Shown: positions 35,775-47,629, counted from the stretch's first letter. The stretch: 64,000 nt of DNA from Muscardinus avellanarius (GCA_963383645.1 OY726576.1:9662102-9726101), one strand, 5' to 3'. Program-made: numbers and translations. Notes: generated by a model from the sequence alone, not told the origin.

Positions 35775-37030
35775 AATCAGTACCTTCTCTTTCCACTGAA
35801 GGTAACCAACGTTCTAGTATCTATCACTGTAGACTAATGTTGCCTCTTCTGGAACCTTAGGTGAATGGCATCACAGTCAGTGTGATCTTTTGTAGTATGA
35901 GTAACCTTCTGTGTCTGATTTCTCTCATTTCACTAGTTATTTTGAGAGCTATTCATGTTGTAATAATTGCTGAGTGGTATAACATTATAGGAATAGGCCA
36001 CTATTTATTTCTCTGTTCTCCCACTGACAGACATTTGAATTGTTTCCAGTTTTTAGCTATTATGAAAAATACTGCTGTGAGTATTGATGCGCACGTCATG
36101 TGTGAACTCAGATACAGTAGGAGAAACACAGAAGTAGAATCGCTAGGCCAAGGAATTGATGTGCACTGGGCTCTATAAAACATGGCCAGAGTTCTCTAAA
36201 ATGCTTAATCATTTCAAATAGTTTCTTTTTTTTAATGACTCTGTGATTCTGCAATTGATGTAACTATGTAATTGTTTTCAGATTATTAAACATTTAATTT
36301 ATATTGTTTTTAGTGTTGCTTTTTCATATACAATGCTACAATGACACCTTCATGCAAATAACTTTTTATCTGTTACTGGGACATTTCTCCTGTTGGAACT
36401 TAATTGAGAATCTACAACTGGCATTTCTGAGTATTGTATTATTTCTTAGTTTCCCAAGGAATGTACTAGTTCATGTTCTCTTATTAAATTTGAGCAATAT
36501 TACTGTTTTAATGTCCTTCTTTACTGAGTTATAACATAGATCCATAATGTATGACAATCTTAAATATACAGTTCAATTACTTTTTTGTATATAAAATTAG
36601 ACAGCTATGGCCCAGAATAAGAAATAGAGAGTTTTGTTTTCTTGTGTTGTGGTGGTACAGGGGATTAAACTCAGAAACATTCTACCTCTGAACTACACCT
36701 CTAGCCCTTTTATTTTATTTTTGTTTGGAAAGAGGGTCCTGTTAAGTTGCTGAAAGCCATACTATATTTCTGAGGCTGTCCTCAAATATGCAATCCTCCT
36801 GTCTCACCTCCCAGTTACTGGGAATATAGGCATGTGCCACCATGTCTAGCTGGAGCATTTTCAAAATTTAGAAACCTTTATGTCATTTCCAGATTATATC
36901 ACGTCTCACAAAGAGAACCAGCATTTTGCTCTTGATCCCATAAAATAATTATGCTTGCACTTAAATTTCACATAACTGCAGTCATACCATTTACATTTAT
37001 ATTTTCACGCATACATTTTGAAAGACACAC
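35775..37030 (-). repeat. old LINE-1 (L1M-type) block split by a SINE
   Basis: In antisense, 35790-36180 follows L1M closely: 'ggaaccttaggtgaatggca', 'ttcatgttgtaataattgc', 'tctcccactgacagacattt', 'gaattgtttccagtttt', 'aatactgctgtgag'. The piece at 36515-36640 ('ctgagttataacatagatcc', 'tacagttcaatta') and 36860-37030 look like L1M 3' UTR in the same orientation, so two LINE-1 copies may be joined here. The stretch 36200-36510 is weaker. Confidence 0.6.
36644..36852 (-). repeat. B1-dID SINE nested in LINE-1
   Basis: ggtggtacaggggattaaac, then ctacctctgaactacacctc and a B1 half ending gccaccatgtctagctgg. LINE-1 3' UTR-like text lies on both sides. Confidence 0.86.
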
Positions 37031-37039
37031 ACATCAAAG

Positions 37040-37172
37040 GCCAGTCCTAAGTAATTAAGGGAGGCCTTGCTTAAAAAAAAATAGAGGACTGGGAGTGTAG
37101 TTCCAAGACAGAATGCCCCTGGGATCATTCTCCACTACCACAAAAAGAAAGAAAGAAAAAAAAAGAAAGACA
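37040..37172 (+). repeat. B1-dID SINE remnant, plus strand
   Basis: A short B1 scrap (ggccagtcctaagtaattaa) joins a dID half (ggactgggagtgtagttcc; gaatgcccctgggatcat) and a GAAA-type tail at about 37141-37170. Confidence 0.7.
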
Positions 37173-37299
37173 ACATAATTTTTTTTATTCATGGCCAATC
37201 TTAATTTCTGATATGGAAGGGAATAAGCTATAGCACATCTAATACAAAGAAATAAGTACCAGGAGTGTACAACAAATCCTACCTAAAAGTATTTATATC

Positions 37300-37440
37300 C
37301 ATAATCTTCATCTAATCTTTTCAATGATCCAATGAGAAAAATATAACTATACCCTTTTCCTGTATAAGAAGCCTTAGATTAAAAATGACAGAATTACCTG
37401 TCAAAGCTCACGAGGCTGGCACAGCTGAAGAAAAATGTGC
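37300..37440 (-). repeat. MIR SINE
   Basis: The antisense order 'tcatctaatcttttcaatga', 'tatacccttttcctgtataa' and 'attacctgtcaaagctcac' matches the MIR consensus read backwards. Confidence 0.6.
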
Positions 37441-38425
37441 AACAGCTGTGTGACATCCTAGAGCCACGTCTGACACCATCTCGCTGCCTGGGACACTACA
37501 GCACAAGCTTTAACTCCCACCTTTAAGGTCTCAGAGGCTCAGTCACCAGGCAGAAGTTTAAACAAGCAACCAAGCTTGCTTACACTAGCCCTGATTTTTC
37601 GTGTCTTTCCCAGAGGCAGAAGAAAGCAAGCTGCCAGCTGATGAGGAGTCCGGAGGTGTCATTTTCCGGGCAGAGTTTTCAGAATCAACAATGTTCTTCT
37701 ATCATTATCAGCTTTTCCAGCAAATTAAAACAGTAGGTGTATATTAACATCGCAGCCCACAGCTGGCTGTATTGCTGCTAATTGGGACCATCTTTTTTCA
37801 TTAAAATGCAATTATTACCCCAAGACATCAAAATACTAAATTGTATAGAATGTAATGAACAGAGTAAGCAATGCTGGGAAAACCACATGAATTTAAAGTG
37901 CTGTTGAGTGAAGTCAAGTTTTTTCATTGAGCATTTTATCCTCCTGGGGGACCGTGAGGATGTCTGTTGCCTAGGAAAGGATGTCAGAAAGGTAAGTCAA
38001 AGCCAGGATTTATTTCTGGAACCAGTTGGGAGCTTTGGATATCATTTTACTCACGTGATACTTTAATCTCTACTGGGAGGAAGGTAGTAAACAGTATAAC
38101 ACATTGGACATCGCAACTAGGTTTCACACAATAGAAACAAAGTCCAGGAAAAGATAGGTAAAAATATGTCAAAGAAACATCAAATTATATAGATAAATAC
38201 TCATTCATCAAAGAAATGTCTTTAAGAAAAAGAAAACATGTAGCCAGCCAGTGCTCAAATAAAGTCTGAGTGCTATAGGAATGAAGATCAGAGCCCAGCA
38301 TTTTAAATACATTCTTTTCATGAGCATTAAAATGTTAACACATAAAAGTAGCACAACAAGTGCCTATATAGTAAATCAAGAGTTACAAAGTGAACCCTCC
38401 TAGGTACATCCACTCTTCTTATAAT
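37441..38425. other. unique DNA; block at 37740-37930 looks constrained
   Basis: No exon found. 37740-37930 combines E-box-like (cacagctgg), homeobox-type (taattg, attaaaatgcaattatt) and balanced-composition sequence without repeat traits, a typical look for conserved non-coding DNA. Confidence 0.35.
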
Positions 38426-38440
38426 ATAAACCATTTACTA

Positions 38441-38660
38441 GCCTGGCGTGGTGGTGCATGCTTGTAATCCCAGCATTTGGGAGGCTGAGACCGGAGGATC
38501 GCGGTTCACAGACAGCCTCAGCTACTTAGCGAGGCCCTCTGCAACTCAGTGAGACCCGGTTTCAAAATAAAGAATAAAAAAAATAGGGCAGGAGGTGTAG
38601 CTCGGAGGTAGAATGGCCCTGGGGTTCCATCCCCGGACCCGCAAAAAGTAAAAAATAAAA
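38441..38660 (+). repeat. B1-dID SINE, plus strand, 15-bp target duplication
   Basis: ataaaccatttacta at 38426-38440 recurs at 38661-38675. CpGs are still present (ctggcgtgg, gatcgcgg, gctcggagg), so it is fairly young, but its middle is of the long form. Confidence 0.96.
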
Positions 38661-38675
38661 ATAAACCATTTACTA

Positions 38676-39585
38676 TGTTTTAGTAGTTACCCACATACGG
38701 TATCCTGCTGATTATCCCATTCCAAAATTAGAACACTATGTGAACTTCCACTTGAAGAGTGACCAACCATTCACAGTATCACAAGGCTGCAAGAAAAGAC
38801 ACTGGTGAGTTAGGAAAAAAGGCTACTGAGAATTATTATCCAATACCAAGATGCAGATGAGGAATTGAGCACTTGTTTGGGCGATTTAATGGGACAGAGT
38901 TACCAACAGAAAACTCCACATTCTCCTCTGGTCCCCAGGCGAAATGGCTGGCTTACTTCTCCTCACTTCTGATGGAAGTTGACTTCATTTAATTTGCGTG
39001 TTATTAATAGATAGCACAGAGTTGATTTTCACCCAGTGCTCTACTGTCCATCCAACAGCGGCACACTGATTGTGGGGAAGAAAGAAAACTGAGCCAGACG
39101 TTCCGGGGTCCTTGTACAGTGATTTCCCTTGAGCGCTGCTGTTCAGGCACAAGTTGGACAATTAGGGTTGGAGTAAATTATACCCCCACCATTAGATTTT
39201 TAGTGTGAAACTAAAAAGTCTAATTGAGATTAATTACCTGACTTTGGCCTTATCGACCCCCAAATCAAATTAACTAGAATTTTACCATGAAGACAAATAT
39301 TTATGACATTCCAACCCCCAATAAAGGCAAACCTAGAAAAGTTCATGAATGTTCACTACAAATTATAATTGAATAGCCTGCATTTCTGCCAAGACTAGTC
39401 TTTTCCCATAATTGGTAGCCCCCTCTGTTCCCTACCTATGAATAGGACAAGGGAATATTTCATCATGAATTTATGCTTCCTTCTCCATCTGTCAGCTTTC
39501 AATCTGCAATTGAAAAATGACTCCACTCCCACCCTCTCTACTAAATGTCATTTTTAATATCTTTCTCTGAACATGGGGGAAGCCT
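38676..39585. other. unique DNA; block at 39130-39360 looks constrained
   Basis: 39160-39260 has several homeodomain-type cores (attagggtt, tctaattgag, attaattacc) with an inverted pair tagatttttagt / actaaaaagtcta around 39195-39222. No frame of interest. Confidence 0.35.
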
Positions 39586-39792
39586 ATTTATTTTTTATTT
39601 ATTTATGGTGGTACTGGGAATGGAACCCAGGTGCTTTCTACCTCCAGACTAGACTCCCAGACCTATTTTTTGTATTTTATTTGGAAACAGGGTCTCTTAA
39701 GCCAGCTGAGGCTGGCTTCAAACCTGCGTGATCCTCCTGACTCAGCCTCCCAAGCGTGGGGATTACAAGCATGCACCACCATGCCTGGCTGG
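39586..39792 (-). repeat. B1-dID SINE, intermediate/young subfamily
   Basis: It has the wording tggtggtactgggaatgg, ctagactcccagacc and the short B1 form (tctcttaagccagctgagg). The target repeat ggaagcct is short (about 39578-39585 and 39794-39801). Box B has one change (ggcttcaaacc). Confidence 0.9.
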
Positions 39793-39802
39793 TGGAAGCC
39801 TT

Positions 39803-40563
39803 TTTAAAGCAACCAAAGAGCCTTGGGTTACTAATCATGGTTTTTTGTGTGTGTGTATTTTACTTTTTATTTTTTCTGAAGGCAAATGTTTGGACATGCA
39901 ACTTGAGCTCACACCTCTCTAAATGTTCTTAATGAGCCCTAAAGAGCCTGGGATGGTACCCTGGAAGCAGGTGCTGAAATGTTCCCAGCTGAGGGAGTAA
40001 GAGGTCACATTATCTGCCTCCTTCTCCTGTAACCCAGACTCATAGGACCACAGTAAAACTATTTCTGGAGAAAAGGGAGAGAACATAAATTACTCAAACA
40101 GTATTTTTAGGTGACTTCTGAACCTCAATTAATTAATCTTAGAAAGCAACCTTCACTTATCAAATACCCAAATAAACCATCTCTGGCTTCTAACTGGTAT
40201 CAAAGAAAAGTCCTAAGATTCCTAATGCCTTGTGTCATTGTAGACTCTGCGGCTTGACACCTGGTTTTACTTCTTGATTGCATCTTCTGCTCCGTTTAGC
40301 TTTGCTTAACTGGACTTATAAATATTTAATTAGATCATTGCTGCCTGCTTAGGAAAAAGGAAAAGAGAAAGTCTGATGGATACTCATGGCCAAACATGAC
40401 CTTGAAAAGACAAAGACGCATTAAAATGTTACTCTCCGAATTTGCAACGAAGGGAAAAGGTCCCAGAGCAGGTTAACAAGATTGAGTTACAGTTTTTAAA
40501 CCTAAACTTAATCCAGGCCTAGGTATCCCGCAGAGAAAAACTTAAAAAATAAATACGCGTGCA

Positions 40564-40602
<39 letters not shown>

Positions 40603-41395
40603 CAAACCCAGCAGTGTCCTTGCCCCCAAATAATCCCCAGAGAGAATCATTTTTCTCATGATTTATTAGATTTCTTGAATTGCCAAAGATGTATAAATAT
40701 CTAAGTATTTATTTTTCCTTATCTGTATTCCCTCATATTAGTTTGTGGAACATTACGGTTGTGTTGGAATACATAACTGTAACAATATTTCTACTTTTCG
40801 GCTATGAAGGCTTTTATTATTTGACATTGAAAGGAATGGAGATTTTTCCTCCTTTTAATTTTGTTTATGTTTTTATTACTTCTATTTTTCAACTTTTATG
40901 CTATTGAAATGTATATGATAAAATTTTTGCATTTTAAAATTAATTGGCCCCTTAATACGTTAATAGGTCTTGAGTACTAACACTGTCGTGTTGGTTTGTC
41001 TAACGCGTGATCAGCGTGGACCCTTGGGTCAGTCTGAGGTCCTGCCCTTCCGAGTCCCACTGGACATCTGTCACTGAGGCTCCCGGGGCACCAGAGCTGC
41101 TCAGTACGCCAGCACCGCCTCCCACCACGCACATGGATCTGCAGGCCAACCTGAACTAGACTCCAGGTCAGTCCTATTTGTCCCGTTTCAGTGGCTGAAA
41201 CTGTAGTTTAATATCCCAAATGATGTTCCACTCAAGCCCTCTCTGGGGTCAACCATGTGCTCACACCTTTCTGAGTTTTCAATCAAATCATTATAGCCTT
41301 TTATACTATTTGTTTATGATCATGTGCTGTTTTTTCTTTTTTCTTTGAAGATTCTTCCTCCCTCCCACATTTCAATATACTCAGGATCACCTTCA
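39803..41395. other. unique DNA with (AC)n and a GC-rich spot
   Basis: An (AC)n run lies at 40566-40600. 40985-41160 is GC-rich with CpGs (taacgcgtgatcagcgtgg, ctcccggggcacc), but I recognise neither exon nor repeat there. Confidence 0.45.
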
Positions 41396-41399
41396 AAAC

Positions 41400-41560
41400 T
41401 TCCTCTTGCATCTACTTTTCATGCCATGGGTTGGCTCACCTTTCTCTTGAATTGTTGCTGAGACATAGCATTGTGGGTCTTTTCTCTTTCCCACCACATC
41501 CCTGGTGTCTAGCTTAGTGCCTGGTTTGGAGTTGGCATTCTATTACAAACACCGAGTAGA
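41400..41560 (+). repeat. LINE-2 3' end
   Basis: 'ttgttgctgagacatagc', 'ccctggtgtctagcttag', 'tgcctggtttggagttgg' follow the L2 ending. Confidence 0.5.
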
Positions 41561-41664
41561 GGACTTTTTAGATGGGTGAGCACAAGAGAGATAACCAACT
41601 TACCTTGTCCAACTCACATTGGACAACTCACTTTCCCAGGATTATGACCGTTTTGTTTATCTAA

Positions 41665-41698
41665 GTGGTCAGCACACCACAGTGGTCAGCACAGCACA
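41665..41698. repeat. two 17-bp tandem copies
   Basis: gtggtcagcacaccaca at 41665-41681 is followed directly by gtggtcagcacagcaca. Confidence 0.93.
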
Positions 41699-41699
41699 T

Positions 41700-43545
41700 G
41701 GAGCCATGTTTTCCATGGAGGACCAGGAAGGATGCTTAGTGCAAACATTCCATTTGACTGGCGTGCCCACACTTTCAGCCACTTTGACAAAATACCAGCA
41801 TGACTGGCCTTGATTTACCTTGTGATTTCCTCATCAGAGAAGTGGAGGCATCTTTTCATTTTCTTGCCTCAATAAATTAATCTCAACTAAAGACAAGTCT
41901 TCATTTGATATTCTTCTCTTAATTATTCTCCTATATTTGGAACAATGTAGAGGCAAGGACTTTTTAGATTTTTTGTGGCTTAGAACACATTTGTAGAAGC
42001 TATTCAAGTGGTTCTAATTTTATTGATCGTGGCTAAGAAGCTTCAGCATCATGTTTTTCAAATACCTGAACCTCAAATGGTAGCATCACCTTCCTGTGCG
42101 CAGGAGACTGTTTCGTCATTGAAAAATTACGTATCTTAATTTGCCTTTTGTAGGTCCCAAGAAAAGAACATTGCATTTTTCTCTGACCATGTGTGTCCAG
42201 TTGAAGGTAAAGTCTGGAGCCTAAGTACTAGAATAAGAACAGATTTTGGATTTTTTTTGTGGTGGGGAGCCATGCTGAATGGCCTTTGTCCTTTTGGGCC
42301 AGAATATGGGAGAAGACAAATGGGAGTCTTAGATTAGGCTACCTAGAAGGAAAGCCTTATAAGTGCATCCTTATAAAGTGATTTATTAAGGTAGAGCTTT
42401 CAGACAGAATATTAAGGGAGGAACGAAAGTAAGATGTAGGCTCAATGGACCAGTTGTCTCAATTTGATCTAAGGAGAGTGCTGGAATCCAAATTGCATCT
42501 CACTATCTGCATAGTGTTGAAGCAAGGGGCTCAGTTATTATATCACATGCTCAGAGAGTCTTTGCCTATAAGCTTTAAGGTGCAGAGGTATCAGGTAGTT
42601 AGAGATGAGCATAGATTAGGTTAGGAAAACCCTCTAACCCAAATATGAGAAGGTTAAGCCCTAGCAAGGCCTCACTTAAACCACCTCACCATGGGAAGGG
42701 GGAAAGGCATCTAAAGTCACCAAGGTGTGACTTGGAAAAAAAAACATTGAACACCCCAAATAAAATAGGCATGAGGAAGGAGATGTCCAGAGGGAATAAT
42801 AAGACTCAACACATGGAAAACTCCACAAAATTTTCAACTCAAGAAAGCAACCCATCCTGTATCTTTTCTCTGGTATGTACCCCCATCCACACCTTTTCTT
42901 TTTTCGTTATCATGATCTTCTTATATCCCACCACCACTTCTCTAGTAAACCTTTTCTATTTTCCCATTTATACTTTTTGTGTGAATTCTTTCCATTCATA
43001 GTAGCAAGGACTATGACACCATCACTCACTAACAGAAGTATTCAGGGGACTCCCTACCATACTGAGAGAAGATGGTTACCAAGAACAATCTGTCAAGAAC
43101 AATCTTCCCAGGAGCGTTTTCAGGTTGGAGCCTCAGCACCAGTACCCATGGCAGCTGATGATCAAGGCAGGGTGCCAACCACATCTGCCTCTATGGAGAT
43201 ATGTGTAAGAAAGAGGATAGATTTTGCATCTAAGGATGCAAAATCTAGGGACTCTAGGTTCTATGTAGCAGAAACACAATCATCCCTTCCTTGAGGTAAC
43301 TGTGTCTCCTCTTCTTTTAGACATCATGGGTGGTCCAGGTCAATCTGTAGCAAATGGCTTTCAAAGAATATTTTGATTGCTTTGACATGACCCTTTGCTT
43401 CTTCTCTCTTTCCCCATGATTGGCTCTCTGCTATATTCCTGATATTCAGGATTTCTGGTTCTATGCAAGTACTATATTTTGTTAAATCTAAGACATATCT
43501 TTTCATATTTTAACTTCTCAGGGATTAGAATGTCATACACCCGAA
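41700..43545. other. unique or unresolved DNA, possible LTR remnant
   Basis: 42640-43020 has features of an old LTR 3' part: a pyrimidine-rich stretch, a degenerate polyadenylation signal (tctagtaaacc at about 42941) and a ttgtgtgaattctttcc passage typical of R/U5. I cannot assign a family. A perfect 11-bp hairpin lies at 43220-43245. Confidence 0.3.
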
Positions 43546-43549
43546 TAAC

Positions 43550-44219
43550 TGTCAGGTGCCCCCATTCCTATAGGTTGCATAAATGTAGAGGCTTTTTATT
43601 ATCAATGTACCAGTATTGGGAAATATTTCCAATTTTAAAAATATATCTTTGGTAGTAAAGAAAGCCAGGAACTTCAGGGAAAAGGGCTTTTCTACATTTC
43701 TAAAGAGAGGCAAAGTTCCTCAGGAAAAAGGGCCTTCTTACATTTCTAAAAAAAGGCAAGGTTCCTCAAGGATGTGAGGAAACCCCAGATCCTGGATAAG
43801 CAACTTAACACATCTTGGGAGTATAACAAAAGGTGTGGGGGTCTGTGCCAGAGACAGAGCTGCCCCTCAGAGGGGATGGATCTGGCTGGCTTGGAGACCG
43901 AGCCAGATACCTGGGTTAGAGATAGGGCAGGATATCTACATATTAAAGGACCTGCCCAGATCTGGTCGGGCTGACTATTAGAATGGTCTTCACGTGTTGT
44001 ATCTTTGGTGAATTCTTTCGAACTACCCCCTCATGTTAACATGGTAAAATAAGGCTGTAACTATCTTCTGTATTTCTATCTTTTTAATACACTCCTTTAA
44101 ATATTCAGCAAGAGTCCGGGCTATTAAATACTTATCCTTAGCTCAGGATAGGAACCCACGGTTTTTCTGTTTTTGTGGTTTGTTTGGGGGGGAATTGTTC
44201 TTCTCCCCAAACTGTAACA
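43550..44219 (+). repeat. probable solo retroviral LTR
   Basis: It may begin at tgtcaggtgccccc and end at ctgtaaca, giving TG...CA termini. It has 45-46-bp tandem repeats at 43664-43776, as in retroviral U3 enhancers. Then come a GC-richer stretch (about 43835-43980), a TAATAC-type signal (tttttaatacactccttt at about 44082), and the phrase agcaagagtccgggc, common just after the signal in rodent retroviral LTRs. No gag-pol-env sequence flanks it. Class and exact ends are uncertain, and I saw no clear target duplication. Confidence 0.5.
43664..43776. repeat. 45-46-bp imperfect tandem repeat, 2.5 copies
   Basis: Units start at 43664 (gccaggaacttcaggg), 43709 (ggcaaagttcctcagg) and 43755 (ggcaaggttcctcaag). 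The first two share aaagggc and acatttctaaa at the same spacing. Confidence 0.9.
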
Positions 44220-44224
44220 ATCAA

Positions 44225-44775
44225 GGGCTTTAAAAATTCCATATAGAGTTAAGACCTTAGTAATTTATACAAGTGAGGAAAGTCTGACTGAATTAATGAA
44301 AAGCATGGAAAAATGAATTTTTGAAAATCAAGAACAAGCAACTGGTCCAAGGTTAATGAAGCATTACCTAAAACTGGCCCTTCAGGGAGCAGCCTTGATA
44401 GATGGATGAGAATACTTTATAATTAGGCTTTTCTTTTTGCTCTTGAAAATTACTCACAATGAGCTGATTTATAAGAAAGTTGGACATATCATCTATTGCG
44501 TGCCTTTTTGCTTCTATTTTTAATTTTCCCGGGATAGTTGTCTTAGGTATTGTGCAGACAGACAACTTCATGTGGTTGTTACCTACAGCAACACTTTGCT
44601 GTAATCAGAAACTTTCAGATCAACAGGCATTACCTGATTTCTGACAGTGTTTAGATAAAGTTGTGTATTCATGTAATATTTCAAGAAGTGCTGGGTTATC
44701 TTTAATACTTTAGAAATCTTCAAAGATTTTGAGTAAAAAAGAAGCCAAAAAAACCCTTATGTTATGGTTCTAATG
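44225..44775. other. unique DNA
   Basis: No gene or repeat recognised. Confidence 0.4.
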
Positions 44776-44779
44776 ATAG

Positions 44780-45030
44780 GATGATTAAGAAGAGACAGAA
44801 ATTATTTATGGTCATAGAAATGAGATCAGAGTTGCCTTTGGGGGTGGGGTACTTAGATGAAATAGAGAAGAAGAATTGAATTTATAGGTCACGTCCCAGA
44901 CCTTGGTATGGATGGTAGTTAAAGGAGTGTGTACATTTGTCAAAGTTCTTTGCATTTTCTGTGCACTTAATATTGGTGCATTTTACTGAAGGTAGATTTT
45001 TACCTTAGAAAAGAAGTACTATGATACTTG
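44780..45030 (+). repeat. old LINE-1 3' end (L1M-type)
   Basis: 'gagttgcctttgggggtgg', 'ggatggtagttaaaggagtg', 'tgtacatttgtcaaagttc', 'tgcacttaatattggtgc', 'attttactgaaggtag' reproduce the L1M 3' UTR in sense almost phrase by phrase. Confidence 0.75.
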
Positions 45031-45239
45031 GGTCTGGGATTCAAATTGAGATGGGAAGTTTACATATAATAAAGATCAGTTGGGTATAGGTAATGGGCAG
45101 ACTAGCTAGAAAAAAAGTTTTATAGGAAGGATTTGTATGACTTATCCAAACTCTAGTCTTAATCCCACCACCTGGTACAGACTTTAGATATTGATTATGG
45201 TGGGAATGGCAATAAAGATGCCAACTTTATTTTTATAGT

Positions 45240-45276
45240 TTTGTTGTTATTGTTGTTGTTATTGTTGTTGTTGTTG

Positions 45277-45311
<35 letters not shown>

Positions 45312-45612
45312 TGTCATACTGGGAACTGAACACAGGGGCATTCTGCCTCTGAACTACATCCTCAGCCATTTTTGTTTGTTTGTTTAGTTTAGAGTCAAAG
45401 ACATAAGTTTTTTTAGGGTAGTGGAGAACACATGTTCAAGGCAGAACATGGGCCATTTCAAGAGGAATAAAGCCTATTTTTTGTTTTGAAACAGGGTCTT
45501 GCTTGGCTTTTGAGAGCTTCGCTACAATACTGAGGTTCTCTTTGAACCTGTGATCCTCTTGTCTCAGCTTCCCATGTACTGGAATTACAGGTGTGCACCA
45601 CCAAACCCAGCA
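45240..45612 (-). repeat. B1-dID SINE with (TTG)/(TTA) tail and an internal insert
   Basis: The tail is a TTG then TTA array at 45240-45311. The dID half follows (atactgggaactgaac), then about 90 bases of unrelated DNA (about 45390-45473), then the linker and B1 half to the end. The insert has no repeat signature, so a deletion/insertion event or gene conversion is as likely as transposition. Confidence 0.83.
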
Positions 45613-46205
45613 GACATCAGCTTTAAATTAACTGACCGGACACCCTGAAATTCCTAAAATGAGATTCCAGAATAAAGTGTGTCAACAAGTCGGTTTCACA
45701 GAGAACCTGTCAACAGCTTTGCCTCTGTGGAGCTAAAAAGTCGAGAACTACAAACAGTTTCTTTACAGGCAAAGTGCTAACGGCCCCTAAGGACTTTTCT
45801 TATCACTGGCACCTAAGTGTTATTTCTAAGTAGCTTTGCTCTGTGACAGCCAGGTTTGAGAAAAAATGCAGTTCTTTCTTTACTAAAATATGAACTCTGA
45901 AACATTAATGCTTTAAAAGAGGAAATTATATTAAATAGCCCAAATCAGGATGTTTTATGATAGAGGAAGGCTTACAATAATATTTCTAGCCAAATTACAT
46001 CTTAAATTTACATTTTAGATCAGAAAATCCCCAGCAATATATTACTTAAAACTGATTAAATAAAAAGAAATTTGAAAGCTAAACATTATTTAGAATTTAA
46101 TGTCCTGATATTTCCTTAAAATTATTCATTTAAGTGAGTGTTAAATGAAAACTTATGTCTGTACGAGGATGTTTTGAAGGGTAAAGGAAGACATAAATAC
46201 AGAAA
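45613..46205. other. unique DNA, constrained-looking block 45660-45860
   Basis: 45660-45860 is of balanced composition with isolated CpGs (aagtcggtttc, aagtcgagaac, taacggccc). No frame. Confidence 0.35.
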
Positions 46206-46208
46206 TAT

Positions 46209-46418
46209 TTAGATGGGCATGGTGGCACACACCTGTAATTCGACTTCTTGGGAGGCTGAGATAAGAGGATCTCAGGTTCCAGGACAGCCTCAGTAACTCA
46301 ACAGGACATTCAAGAGTATAGCAAGACCCTGTGTCAAAATAAAAAATTAAAAGGATGGTGGGGGGCGTAGCTTGAAGGTAGAATGTTCCTAAGTTGAATC
46401 CCCAGTACCAGAATATAA
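46209..46418 (+). repeat. B1-dID SINE, plus strand
   Basis: gatgggcatggtggcacac to gttgaatccccagtacc; both halves present and moderately diverged. Confidence 0.9.
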
Positions 46419-46424
46419 TACATA

Positions 46425-47625
46425 TATACAAAGATATATGTGCCTATATTTGCATATCATTTTGGTGGTTGTTTCTGTGGTGGGGTTTTAAAGTTCTGTA
46501 TTTGGTCCCTTGTGCATCTACTGCCTTTATTTACCCTAGTGAATCAATTATTAGACAATGATACAGAGTAGAGGTAATCATTTAAAATATCCAGATATTA
46601 ATAAAACCTTGCATCCTCACATCTTTCATTCTGACGGGTGCAAGATAGGAGGGCGCGAAGGATGAGGAGGGCGTTGTTGCTGCCGGTGTCTGCATTTCGC
46701 TCTGTTTTATAGCTTATCTCCCAGTAATCCGCATGCTGGTTCGTGGAGTTTGCTTCTACTTCGTCTCCAATCTGAGCTCAGAAGCCCTTCATCACAGAAG
46801 CTTTTGCTTCTCTCAGGGTAGCTACTTCTGTTTTCCGTGTTTCATGTTCCAGCCAGTTCTGTCTTTTTCCTGCATCTTGAGTAGACGCCACGCTCAACCC
46901 CAGGTCCCCCTAGGTTCTAGCACACAGGATTGTGGGATGTCAGACAGAAGGTACGGGACATAAACAGCACCTCTGCCATGACCTGAGGCTCCCACAATAC
47001 AGCGGGTGTCGTGTCCTCTCTACTCAGAATGTCTGACCTCTCTATTTTGGCGATATTTTTTCAGCCTTCAAGAATTAGCTATAACACCTTATTTTCTGTC
47101 AGATGGTTAAATTAATTTCCTTCAAGAACAAGCACAAGCCTATTTTGTGAGATCTACCACCTTGTACTAAAGGTCTTATTCATTTGTGTCAACACTGTAA
47201 GAATTAAAAAGCCTGGAAATGTGTATTTTCCTATACAGCCACACTAAGCATTTTTTGGTTGAATAAATGGTCTTGCTGCCTTGACCATGACTCAACTGTA
47301 TCTATCTTGTCTATGGATCTACTCCCCAATTTGTTGAAATTTAAAGTCTTATATGAGATGGGAAATATATAGCATGGAAATTAAAAGATAATACTTAAGG
47401 ATGTATATTAGAAACATTATTTCTCACTCTATAAAACCCTAGGACGCTAAAGATACCAACCAACCCAGTGTTTCTCCTTTGGCTACTTACAGCTGTGGCT
47501 CTGTAGCACTTTGTGAAAATAGCTGACTCACAGATTTTAGACATCACCTGTACATACATAGATAAAAGGGTTGGTCTCTGATAGATTACACTTATTCTGA
47601 AATGCCGCTCATTCTCTTCCTCTTG
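46425..47625. other. unique DNA with a CpG-containing block 46630-46980
   Basis: 46630-46700 has aggagggcgcgaaggatg and gggcgttgttgctgccgg. A 76-codon frame at 46733-46963 has no family features. I considered a promoter or gene copy but see no clear support. Confidence 0.4.
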
Positions 47626-47629
47626 CATG

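Noticed and set aside
42875..43294. 139- and 118-codon overlapping plus-strand frames (42645-43294)
   Set aside because: They cross a pyrimidine-rich, possibly LTR-derived region and end in unrelated DNA; no protein-like conservation is visible.
46630..46980. CpG-containing block as a gene promoter or CpG island
   Set aside because: The CpG-dense part is under about 80 bases and no exon or transcript signal follows.
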